Below are positions 30,291 to 37,021 of a stretch of DNA of 42,323 bases, one piece after another; the first letter of the stretch is position 1, and every line of letters starts with the position of its first letter. Made by a program: the position numbers and the translations under genes. The notes under the pieces are model-generated. The model had not been told where the DNA came from, did no database searches, and worked only from the letters and a program-made list of their open reading frames with translations. Location: the IMG/VR virus record IMGVR_UViG_3300031933_000299, positions 1 to 42,323 of that record. One strand, written 5' to 3'. This DNA comes from a virus.

Positions 30291-31028
30291 ATGAAATTAA
30301 TATATGTAGCTGGAGCATACACAAGCAACCCATTAAAAAACATGGAAATTGCAGAAAAAGCAAGCATTGACTTAATACGCAATGGATTTGCTGTTTTTAC
30401 CCCCCATAAGAACTTTTACGATTATCAAAAGTACGAAGATGTAGATTATGAAACATATCTTCAAATCGACTTTGATATTATTTCAAGATGTGATGCCGTT
30501 TACGTTCTTGATAACTGGAATGAATCTCCAGGAACAAAAAGAGAAATAGAGTACTGTATTTCAGTGGGTATTCCGGTTTTGTACCAATCTGTTTTTAATG
30601 CGCGTGATTTGTTGCCAGAAAGTGTTTCTGAAAATAAAGAAGAGGAAATACGCACAGAAGCCATTAAACATTATGGCAAACCTGCTCAGGTTTTGAAGTG
30701 TATTGAAGAACTTGCAGAACTTCAAATTGAACTCATACAGAGCCTCGATACAATGGTAAACGAGGAAAACAAACCATGGTGTCATTTACACCAGATTGAG
30801 CAAGAAGCCCGATGCATATGGCATTGGACACAAGAAATCAATCCAAAGGATATCACCATGTATGATGATATCCAAGCGGACAAAGTTGTTTCTGAACTCG
30901 CCGACGTCTCCATCACAACCTCTCAAATGAAGAAAATATTCACCACCTCGGACGAGTTCGAGAAGGTAAAACAAGCAAAGTTGAGTAGACTTGTTGAGAG
31001 GATGAACGGGGATGGTGATTCTCAATGA
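30291..31028 (+). CDS. DUF4406/deoxyribosyltransferase-like domain fused to a MazG-like domain
   Basis: Residues 1-105 form a Rossmann-like nucleoside 2-deoxyribosyltransferase/DUF4406 domain: GAYTSNP near residue 8, FTPHKN near 42, and DNWNESPGTKREIEYC near 75-90 with the acidic residue expected for base exchange. Residues about 125-240 are all-helical, with KCIEELAELQIELIQ and KVVSELADVSITTSQM. These are the E-x2-E and E-x2-D pairs of MazG-type NTP pyrophosphatases. The fusion suggests nucleotide-pool clean-up or modified-base metabolism during replication. Both activities are inferred from motifs. Confidence 0.7.
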   Translation: MKLIYVAGAYTSNPLKNMEIAEKASIDLIRNGFAVFTPHKNFYDYQKYEDVDYETYLQIDFDIISRCDAVYVLDNWNESPGTKREIEYCISVGIPVLYQSVFNARDLLPESVSENKEEEIRTEAIKHYGKPAQVLKCIEELAELQIELIQSLDTMVNEENKPWCHLHQIEQEARCIWHWTQEINPKDITMYDDIQADKVVSELADVSITTSQMKKIFTTSDEFEKVKQAKLSRLVERMNGDGDSQ

Positions 31029-31831
31029 TTGCATGTACCGTTTGCCCCACATGTAGAAGAGAGACCAACACCGACCATATCAGCTACCACGCAAAAACCA
31101 TCAACGGAACACTGAATGAGATAACCACGTGGAGATGCAGTGAATGTGATATTTTTTTCGTGGAACGAGTTGAAAAAATAAGCACAGTGTATCTGTTGTC
31201 ACCCGTGACTACCGCTCTCAGTTCACCTGAAATTCCCACGGAGGAAGAAGTCCAGCAACATATCAAAGAAAACACTTACACCTGCTCGAAGTGTGGCAAA
31301 GAATTCGTTGCCGATGCAGATGTGGAACCATGTGAACTCGAAAACAAAGTCGTTTGTCATGACTGCTACAATGTGGCCTACCAAGAAGACAGGGGTGGAA
31401 CTCAACCAGACGATGATCAATTCCTTTGCGCATACTGTGGCACTCTCAACGATGCTTCTGTCATATACTACAGTGATGATGGCCTGAAAATCTGTGCTGC
31501 GTGCAACGATCAGAAAGACAGATCATGGACAGATGCACCCGTGGAGCAAGAACCACCTGAACCAGAATACGTCCCGCTTCCAGATTCCAGAACAGTATCC
31601 TATTGCATAGACGAGGACACCATCAAACTGCAGTACAAAGGCAGTGACTGTAATGCCTACGCTTCTGATATGATTTGGGATATAGTTGATTCCCCACAAT
31701 CCAAATGGATGTCACGGATTGATGAGATACTGGCAGATGAAAAAAACCGTATCCTGAAAGCAAGTGCATTGAATCAGCTGTGTAAGGCAGTGAGCAAAGG
31801 AATTGTGAAGATTCCGGGAAGTGATGAGTGA
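31025..31831 (+). CDS. Multi-zinc-ribbon protein (268 aa)
   Basis: Three or more Cys-pair zinc sites: CPTC/CSEC (residues 8-39), CSKCGK/CHDC (about 87-118) and CAYCG/CAAC (about 139-160). A C-terminal helical domain (about 200-268) follows. No catalytic motif seen. It overlaps the MazG-fusion stop. Probably binds nucleic acid or proteins. Confidence 0.6.
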   Translation: MIACTVCPTCRRETNTDHISYHAKTINGTLNEITTWRCSECDIFFVERVEKISTVYLLSPVTTALSSPEIPTEEEVQQHIKENTYTCSKCGKEFVADADVEPCELENKVVCHDCYNVAYQEDRGGTQPDDDQFLCAYCGTLNDASVIYYSDDGLKICAACNDQKDRSWTDAPVEQEPPEPEYVPLPDSRTVSYCIDEDTIKLQYKGSDCNAYASDMIWDIVDSPQSKWMSRIDEILADEKNRILKASALNQLCKAVSKGIVKIPGSDE

Positions 31832-32055
31832 TGCCACTTGAAATCACCCTAGAAGAGTCACAGAGACTGCGCGATGTCATCAAAAACAACAGCGGTACAG
31901 GAACATTCAGGACACAATCAAAAGACCCTCGCATCAGAAACAGAGTATTGTTTTCGTACCTTGTGAACCGCAGCATTTCAAAAACGAATCGAAGATGTGG
32001 TCATTCTGTACATGTTGTAAGAGACATTTTGAAAAAGGAGGGTGTGATTAGATGA
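31831..32055 (+). CDS. Small HTH-like protein (74 aa)
   Basis: The start at 31831 overlaps the previous stop (TGATG). The C-terminal part (SISKTNRRCGHSVHVVRDIL followed by KKEGVI) has the helix-turn-helix form seen also at 32207 and 5814. No family name assigned. Confidence 0.55.
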   Translation: MPLEITLEESQRLRDVIKNNSGTGTFRTQSKDPRIRNRVLFSYLVNRSISKTNRRCGHSVHVVRDILKKEGVIR

Positions 32056-32207
32056 CCTGTTCAGCAATGTTATGCCGTCAGCATGGCTGTGATAAGCTCA
32101 AGCGTGTCCGTGTTGAGATTGCCGGTGGTATTCGTATGCGTACTTATTGTTCTGTCACTGACAAGGTTCCTGGTGACATGAAAGAATGTCCTTTGGGGGT
32201 GTACTAA
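32052..32207 (+). CDS. Small Cys-rich protein (51 aa)
   Basis: ATG 32052 overlaps the previous stop and its own stop overlaps the next ATG. Five cysteines (residues 3, 8, 13, 33, 45) and one histidine suggest a zinc site. Confidence 0.55.
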   Translation: MTCSAMLCRQHGCDKLKRVRVEIAGGIRMRTYCSVTDKVPGDMKECPLGVY

Positions 32208-32419
32208 TGAAGCTCACTCCTGAAGAACAACAGAGATGGAACGAACACCAACTCCGTGCAAGTCGTGCAGGAATGGGACACGGCATTTCACTTGAGAAGG
32301 AACAGGCAATTGTGAATGCCTGGAAAGAAACGCCCACAATAGCAAATGTCACCAGGACTGCGGGGACAGGTGCTGCACAGGCATATCGTGTTTTGAGGAA
32401 GAGGGGGTTGATTCAATGA
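32207..32419 (+). CDS. HTH protein (70 aa)
   Basis: ATG 32207 (TAATG overlap). Residues 34-66 (EKEQAIVNAWKETPTIANVT then GTGAAQAYRVLRKRG) form a resolvase/terminase-small-subunit-like helix-turn-helix. Confidence 0.6.
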   Translation: MKLTPEEQQRWNEHQLRASRAGMGHGISLEKEQAIVNAWKETPTIANVTRTAGTGAAQAYRVLRKRGLIQ

Positions 32420-32487
32420 CTTCCATTTCTATTTTTTACAGGCACGATTGCAGATGTGTTCAGATACTGGAAGTGCTTGAAGTATGA
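32416..32487 (+). CDS. Putative 23-aa peptide
   Basis: The frame overlaps the previous stop and the next start by 4 nt each (ATGA at both ends). This tiling, seen throughout the operon, is the only support. Confidence 0.4.
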   Translation: MTSISIFYRHDCRCVQILEVLEV

Positions 32488-32726
32488 CCTTCAAAGTATA
32501 CGCTGCTTGGTGGAACGGCAAAGAATACGAATGTGTCACGAAAGAAGCAGATACCAAAAAAGCTGCCATCGGTGCAGCGTCTCTTCTTCTGAGAGAATGT
32601 AATCCCAAACAAATATGGATCATTGATCTCGACAACAAAGAACCTATACCAGATGACCTGGGAGCCGTTGCATGTAGTCTGAACAAAACAGATACCGCAC
32701 AAACGACACTGGAGGTCACCGAATGA
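32484..32726 (+). CDS. Hypothetical protein (80 aa)
   Basis: An alpha/beta miniprotein opening with TFKVYAAWWNGKEYECVTKE and then a helix (KKAAIGAASLLLRE), the pattern of a small double-stranded-RNA-binding-like or Arc-like fold. Unrecognised. Overlaps both neighbours. Confidence 0.55.
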   Translation: MTFKVYAAWWNGKEYECVTKEADTKKAAIGAASLLLRECNPKQIWIIDLDNKEPIPDDLGAVACSLNKTDTAQTTLEVTE

Positions 32727-33094
32727 TTCCGGAATCTAACACTATAGCGTCCCGCAATGGCAGAACAATAGAATCCACAATCTGTGACTATCTGGGAATC
32801 ACCCACAACTATAATGACATTGTTGATGCTGAACTCGATGGCCATCCATTTGAGATCAAGTCATGTCAAGAGTATATCGGTGATTCCAGTCACAACAACG
32901 GCAGAAGATCAGGCAGATTTCAACTGAACGAAGAACAGCATCAATATCTCGTTGAGAACAATGGCATTTATGCTTTTGTTGTTCACTCAGACGGTGAAAT
33001 CAAGAGAACTTGTCTTAAAAGGGCTTCTGCAGTGGGTGAGATTGTTGGGCGGTCTTGTGGTAGGACATGGAGAGGGGTGATGGCAAGTGTCTAA
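32723..33094 (+). CDS. Putative PD-(D/E)XK nuclease (123 aa)
   Basis: The order helix with Glu (NGRTIESTICDYLG), then DAELDGHPFEIKSC (D..x..E-x-K at about residues 36-48), then the SGRFQLNEEQHQYL strand-helix is that of PD-(D/E)XK resolvase/restriction-type nucleases. It may act as a Holliday-junction resolvase or as a recombination nuclease for the RecT-like protein. Motif-based; moderate confidence. Confidence 0.6.
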   Translation: MIPESNTIASRNGRTIESTICDYLGITHNYNDIVDAELDGHPFEIKSCQEYIGDSSHNNGRRSGRFQLNEEQHQYLVENNGIYAFVVHSDGEIKRTCLKRASAVGEIVGRSCGRTWRGVMASV

Positions 33095-33833
33095 CTACAA
33101 GGTCATCTACAAACCCAAAGGCAAAGCCGGGGAATACTGCGACGGATATGCAGCCAATCTCTACAGAGGATGTGGTCACAAATGCACCTACTGTTATGCT
33201 CCACGGGTACTCCATATGAAGAGTGATGAGTTCTTCAATGACCCAAAACCACGCAAGGATATCCTTGAAAACCATTTTGCTGACATCGACAAAATGGTTG
33301 CTGAAGGTGATATTCAGGAAGTATTCCTCTGCTTTACATGTGACCCATTGCAGCCGATAGAAGGTACCGAAGAGATTACCGAGAGAGCTATCAGGCACAT
33401 GGAAAAGATGGGTGTCCCGTACAGGATACTCACAAAGGCGGGATATCAACAGGCCAAGGATTATCTTTTGTACTTCATGTCTCCTGATCTGGCAACCATA
33501 GGTTCAACGTTGGTATTCTGCAAGGATAAGCACTCTGAAAGGTTCGAACCGGGTGCTCCAGTGACATCAGACCGGCTTAATCTTCTCTGGCAGGCACACC
33601 GCCTCAAGTTCAAAACATGGGTATCCCTGGAACCTGTCTGGACTCCCACAGATGCAATTGCACTCATAAAACGAACTCATGAATTTGTTGATGAGTTCAG
33701 GATTGGAAAGTTGAATTACCATCCACAGAGCAAGAATGTCGATTGGGTGAAGTTTGCCCGAGAGATATCTGATTTTTGTGATGATCTTGGTGTGAAGTAT
33801 ACGTTGAAGGAAGATTTGAGGAGGTTGCTCTGA
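33087..33833 (+). CDS. Radical SAM protein, spore photoproduct lyase-like family
   Basis: At 248 aa. GTG 33087 has GGGGTGATGG upstream. The 4Fe-4S motif is C29-x3-C33-x2-C36 in RGCGHKCTYCYAPR, followed by the family's FLCFTCDPLQPIE, YRILTKAG and TWVSLEPVWTP segments of the TIM barrel. Members are common in phages and archaea. Repair of DNA photoproducts is known only for the true lyase, so the substrate here is open. It may be involved in base modification or repair. Confidence 0.85.
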   Translation: MSNYKVIYKPKGKAGEYCDGYAANLYRGCGHKCTYCYAPRVLHMKSDEFFNDPKPRKDILENHFADIDKMVAEGDIQEVFLCFTCDPLQPIEGTEEITERAIRHMEKMGVPYRILTKAGYQQAKDYLLYFMSPDLATIGSTLVFCKDKHSERFEPGAPVTSDRLNLLWQAHRLKFKTWVSLEPVWTPTDAIALIKRTHEFVDEFRIGKLNYHPQSKNVDWVKFAREISDFCDDLGVKYTLKEDLRRLL

Positions 33834-34138
33834 TGGGCGAGATTGTATACCTCACTCGAAAAACTCTCGACATACTAGAAGAGTACCAACTCCAATATGG
33901 CGTGGACACTTACAACGATGCTATTCAGGCAATGGAAGACCACATTAATGAAGTTAGCAAAGAGTACAATCGTCCTGCAGATGAGCTTATCGTCTCGTTA
34001 CTTGGACAACTAAGTGACTACGGAAATGCCCCATATGCAATTGACTGTTGTAGTCATGGGTTTCATCTGAGAACAATCAGTGCATGGTCCACTGAGCAAT
34101 TGGTTACAGAACTGAAAAAAAGGAGGTGTTCAAAGTGA
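33833..34138 (+). CDS. Hypothetical protein (101 aa) with RHH-like N-terminus
   Basis: Opens with strand EIVYLTRKTLDILEEYQLQY and a helix like a ribbon-helix-helix. A longer helical part contains CCSHGFH, a possible metal site. Contiguous with the genes on both sides. Function unknown. Confidence 0.5.
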   Translation: MGEIVYLTRKTLDILEEYQLQYGVDTYNDAIQAMEDHINEVSKEYNRPADELIVSLLGQLSDYGNAPYAIDCCSHGFHLRTISAWSTEQLVTELKKRRCSK

Positions 34139-34863
34139 GCACCCAACTTACTTTTGATGCTGTCCCACCGTCACCCGTCCACCTGATCGAACAACCACAA
34201 CCAGAAGTCAACTTAAGATCACTCCCAGAAATTAAAAAAGACTTCCACGACACCATTAAGAAACTCTCATATTCCCGTCACACATGGCAAGTGTGGGAAG
34301 ATTTCTGCGAACTTGGTGCCATGGCACTTGCCAACTCCATGTTGTTCTCAGATGAGCGAGAAGCCCGGTATATGGCCACTATTAAGAGATATGAACCAGA
34401 GGAAGTACAACTCTTCCCTCGCCTCCTTGGAATGGTCACAGAAGCTCTTGAGATAGAGTTTCAGGACTTTCTTGGTGAGATGTTCATGGAATTGGAGATG
34501 GGGAACAAGTGGCATGGCCAGTTCTTCACTCCATACCCTCTCTGCAAGGCAATGTCTGCACTTTCAATGAGTGATGAACCGTTTGACAGCAAGGATATTG
34601 TTACAGTCAATGAGCCTGCTTGCGGAGCCGGTGCTATGTGTGTTGCTCTATGTGATCATCTCATCAATGATAGGAAAATCAACTATCAGGACCGTATCAG
34701 GATAGTTGCTCAAGATGTTGACAGGACAGCTGCACACATGTGTTACATTCAGCTTTCCTTGATTGGTGCTCATGCTCGGGTAGTCTGGGGAGATTCACTG
34801 AAGGTTGAAGCGAAGGATGTGTATGTGACTCCATTTGCTGTTATGAAGGGGTGGTTGAATTGA
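34135..34863 (+). CDS. N6-adenine methyltransferase-like protein lacking the catalytic NPPY motif
   Basis: GTG 34135 is chosen: AGGAGGTG ends 5 nt upstream. The 242-aa protein has motif X-like GQFFTPYPL (128-136) and AdoMet-binding motif I NEPACGAGAM (159-168), with a motif II-like AQDVD. It ends soon after GDSL, where an NPPY/F motif would be needed. Similar short proteins occur on plasmids and phages. It may bind AdoMet or DNA without methylating, or act on another substrate. Confidence 0.7.
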   Translation: MSTQLTFDAVPPSPVHLIEQPQPEVNLRSLPEIKKDFHDTIKKLSYSRHTWQVWEDFCELGAMALANSMLFSDEREARYMATIKRYEPEEVQLFPRLLGMVTEALEIEFQDFLGEMFMELEMGNKWHGQFFTPYPLCKAMSALSMSDEPFDSKDIVTVNEPACGAGAMCVALCDHLINDRKINYQDRIRIVAQDVDRTAAHMCYIQLSLIGAHARVVWGDSLKVEAKDVYVTPFAVMKGWLN

Positions 34864-35030
34864 TAGAAATACACAACACCTTCGTACAGACATGTGACAG
34901 CTGCCCGTCGAACTGGGATTTGAAAGCTATCCATGTCTCACCTATCGGGGACAGATCAGAGACTATTCTTGTCCTATGTGGTGGGTGTAGGTATGAACTG
35001 AAAAAGAAGCTGGATAAGGAGGTGGTCTGA
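34860..35030 (+). CDS. Small zinc-ribbon protein (56 aa)
   Basis: Probable TTG start at 34860, overlapping the previous stop. Cysteines at CDSC (residues 12-15) and CGGC (40-43) make a four-Cys ribbon. The stop overlaps the next ATG (TGATG), with GGAGGTGG just before. Confidence 0.5.
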   Translation: MIEIHNTFVQTCDSCPSNWDLKAIHVSPIGDRSETILVLCGGCRYELKKKLDKEVV

Positions 35031-35203
35031 TGACTACAATTCAACGCCACGACCCGATCACCGTCGGCAAAAACGGAAAGGTCAGGAAAGCAAAGGAAGG
35101 AGACCCGATTATCGGATATGCTTGGATACACGAACGCAGATCAGGCGTTTTGGTGGCAATTCCTGGTACAGCATGGCTCATAAAAATGGAGGTGGAAAGG
35201 TAA
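35030..35203 (+). CDS. Hypothetical protein (57 aa), beta-rich
   Basis: The start overlaps the previous stop; GGAGGTGG upstream. The pattern GKVRKAKEGDPIIGYAWI and then VLVAIPGTAW resembles small beta-barrel or decoration-like folds. Unrecognised. Ends in TAATG overlap. Confidence 0.5.
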   Translation: MTTIQRHDPITVGKNGKVRKAKEGDPIIGYAWIHERRSGVLVAIPGTAWLIKMEVER

Positions 35204-35913
35204 TGCCACTCCATGACATTGACAAACTGGTTGACCTCGAAACCGAAATCATCCAGTACGACGACCACCTCAGACGCTATCCGGATGATACAAAAACAGA
35301 AGGGAAACTCAAAAGACGTCTATCTAAATGGGTAGACAACCTCGAAATCACAATCTTTGTAGCCAGGAATGAGCAGAAACCATGGTCTGAACTTGAACTG
35401 GGATATCCAACCAGGCCAATGCCAACGAAGGCTATGATAGGGAGAGACCAGGTCGGTGACTATCAATGCTACATTGATCGGGGCGGCAGGATGCAGGACA
35501 ACTTTGCATCTTTTGTAGTTGACCGCAAGGAGTGTTCTGATTTCTATTCGACATTGTTCTCAAAAGGCCAGAGCGGGAAGAACCGGGATAGGTTCTATCG
35601 GGAACTGGACCGGTTTGAGAGAGATCCTCGCTTTGACGAGTTCTACGTCTTCGTTGAATGTGACTTCATCACCTGGTTGAATTATGTTCCACCTGGGAAC
35701 TCTGGTAACCTGATGGTTCCACAGAAACTTGCATCTGTGGCATCATTGGAAGCTCGTGGTGCTCATGTTGTCTGGAATGGTAACAGGAAGATTGCCTGCC
35801 GGATGTACCGGGAACTTTGCAGGCAGTATTGTTTGAAGAATTATCGTAAAATCATCAATGGACATGCTGAAGTTGAACAGGTATGTGATGTTGGGAGGTT
35901 GGGATTTGCATGA
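35203..35913 (+). CDS. ERCC4/XPF-type nuclease (236 aa)
   Basis: Start at 35203 (GGAGGTGG upstream; overlap with previous stop). The nuclease core reads IGRDQVGDYQCYIDRGG (80-96), FVVDRKECSDFY (104-115; the E/D-R-K-x3-D motif), RDRFYRELDRFE (128-139) and VFVECDF (149-155). This is the XPF/ERCC4 order, without the helicase or HhH domains. It probably cuts branched DNA in viral recombination or replication. Confidence 0.7.
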   Translation: MPLHDIDKLVDLETEIIQYDDHLRRYPDDTKTEGKLKRRLSKWVDNLEITIFVARNEQKPWSELELGYPTRPMPTKAMIGRDQVGDYQCYIDRGGRMQDNFASFVVDRKECSDFYSTLFSKGQSGKNRDRFYRELDRFERDPRFDEFYVFVECDFITWLNYVPPGNSGNLMVPQKLASVASLEARGAHVVWNGNRKIACRMYRELCRQYCLKNYRKIINGHAEVEQVCDVGRLGFA

Positions 35914-36056
35914 GGTGTAAATATCTTGTTTCAAAACGATGTTCCTATGCCTCGCCTGCATCATATGTGTGTATGAACGGCGGTGGATCTTATTGTGGAA
36001 AATGGAGAGAATTTGAAAAGAATGGTGTAAACGATGAGCACAAGTTACGTAGATAA
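35910..36056 (+). CDS. Small Cys-rich protein (48 aa)
   Basis: The ATGA start overlaps the nuclease stop. Four cysteines (residues 3, 11, 21, 29) suggest a metal site. Overlaps the next gene by 23 nt. Confidence 0.5.
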   Translation: MRCKYLVSKRCSYASPASYVCMNGGGSYCGKWREFEKNGVNDEHKLRR

Positions 36057-36246
36057 ATATCAGATATGTGAGCTAACTCTCAATGAGTGGGAATATGAGT
36101 ATGTCATGGATGCATTATATTATTATCAGTATCATGAAAAGCTTAAGGATTCCAGGCAAAAACAATTCATTGAAGAGATTGATCTTGATAAAGATGTTAG
36201 CAAAAAGGTATTTCAGGAAAAGCTCAAGGAATGCAAACATTCCTGA
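36034..36246 (+). CDS. Hypothetical protein (70 aa), helical and acidic
   Basis: Aromatic-rich helix (EWEYEYVMDALYYYQYHEKL) followed by a charged helix. No family recognised. Last gene before the second cluster of leader repeats. Confidence 0.5.
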   Translation: MSTSYVDKYQICELTLNEWEYEYVMDALYYYQYHEKLKDSRQKQFIEEIDLDKDVSKKVFQEKLKECKHS

Positions 36247-36248
36247 CC

Positions 36249-36266
36249 CCCATAATAAAGGAAGTG
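36249..36266 (+). repeat. Leader repeat copy (CCCATAATAAAGGAAGTG)
   Basis: Identical over 18 bp to the copies at 8528 and 42269. Six nt separate it from ATG 36273. Confidence 0.75.
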
Positions 36267-36272
36267 ATAAAG

Positions 36273-36467
36273 ATGTCATTATTTTTGGAAACAATAAACG
36301 AAGTAGCAGAAGAAATGAAAGAGCAATGTGATGATCTTGAAAAGATTGTCAATCTCTGTACTGAATATCTCAAGAAATATGGACTTGATCAAGACCAGCT
36401 TAAGTTAGACCTTGACTTAATCCTTGAAGGAAAAAGGGATGAGTTAGACGAATTTGTGACAACCTGA
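36273..36467 (+). CDS. Acidic helical protein (64 aa)
   Basis: ATG 36273 follows the leader repeat; upstream in-frame starts would run through it. The protein is a charged helix bundle (ETINEVAEEMKEQCDDLEKI..). Unrecognised. Confidence 0.6.
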   Translation: MSLFLETINEVAEEMKEQCDDLEKIVNLCTEYLKKYGLDQDQLKLDLDLILEGKRDELDEFVTT

Positions 36468-36469
36468 AC

Positions 36470-36488
36470 CCCATAATAAAGGAAGGTG
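36470..36488 (+). repeat. Leader repeat copy (CCCATAATAAAGGAAGGTG)
   Basis: One-base insertion relative to the consensus; 7 nt before ATG 36496. Confidence 0.75.
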
Positions 36489-36495
36489 AAGAACG

Positions 36496-36699
36496 ATGAT
36501 AGATGTCAAAAAAGAATATGTTGAAGATCCTGAAATGCTTAAGTCATGGAACTATAATGAGCCAGTCCTGGCAATATCAACACCATATTCACATTCAGTT
36601 ATTCCGATGAGTCATATTTGCTATCGTGAAATTAAGCGGATTGTCAACGATGCAAAGAGTAAGGTTCAGCGCATAGAAGAGGCTGACAAAAACCCATAA
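36496..36699 (+). CDS. Hypothetical protein (67 aa)
   Basis: Behind a leader repeat. Mixed alpha/beta, no Cys pair, Lys/Glu-rich ends. Its stop lies inside the next leader repeat. Unrecognised. Confidence 0.55.
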   Translation: MIDVKKEYVEDPEMLKSWNYNEPVLAISTPYSHSVIPMSHICYREIKRIVNDAKSKVQRIEEADKNP

Positions 36700-36710
36700 T
36701 AGGGGAAGTG
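36693..36710 (+). repeat. Leader repeat copy without a following gene
   Basis: CCCATAATAGGGGAAGTG. No credible frame follows; a T-rich stretch (36730-36770) comes next and may terminate transcription. The rest of 36711-36815 holds nothing I can assign. Confidence 0.6.
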
Positions 36711-36816
36711 TTGAGTAACCCACTGAAACTCCCTTTTTTACTTTTATACAATTTCATTTTTTTTTATGTAACATACTGGTTGCAATACATTTATAATGCA
36801 TATCAATACGGCTACT

Positions 36817-36847
36817 TTTATATATTATGTGATACATACGTAATGTT
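36817..36847 (+). promoter_or_regulatory. Promoter of the AbrB-DUF927 operon
   Basis: TATA box TTTATATA (36817-36824) predicts a start near 36847, 13 nt before ATG 36860. The region 36828-36860 is rich in ATAC/GTAT steps (GATACATACGTAATG, GTGTATATAA) and may bind the AbrB product. Confidence 0.55.
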
Positions 36848-36859
36848 TAGGTGTATATA

Positions 36860-37015
36860 ATGGATTACAAATTTCCATCAAGTATAAGGATGGCAGGCAA
36901 TTCTCTTGTTGTTGGTGTTCCTGCGCCGGTGGTGCGGGAGCTTGGTCTGGTGCCGAAAAAGGTCGGTATCGATGTATCTGATGACAGGAAGAGACTGATA
37001 ATAGAGTTGGAGTGA
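36860..37015 (+). CDS. AbrB/SpoVT-type DNA-binding protein (51 aa)
   Basis: The opening SSIRMAGNSLVVGVPAPVVR and LGL plus the basic/acidic strand at the end match the swapped-hairpin AbrB fold used by archaeal antitoxins and regulators. It precedes the replication helicase by 6 nt and likely autoregulates this operon. Confidence 0.75.
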   Translation: MDYKFPSSIRMAGNSLVVGVPAPVVRELGLVPKKVGIDVSDDRKRLIIELE

Positions 37016-37021
37016 TACGCG

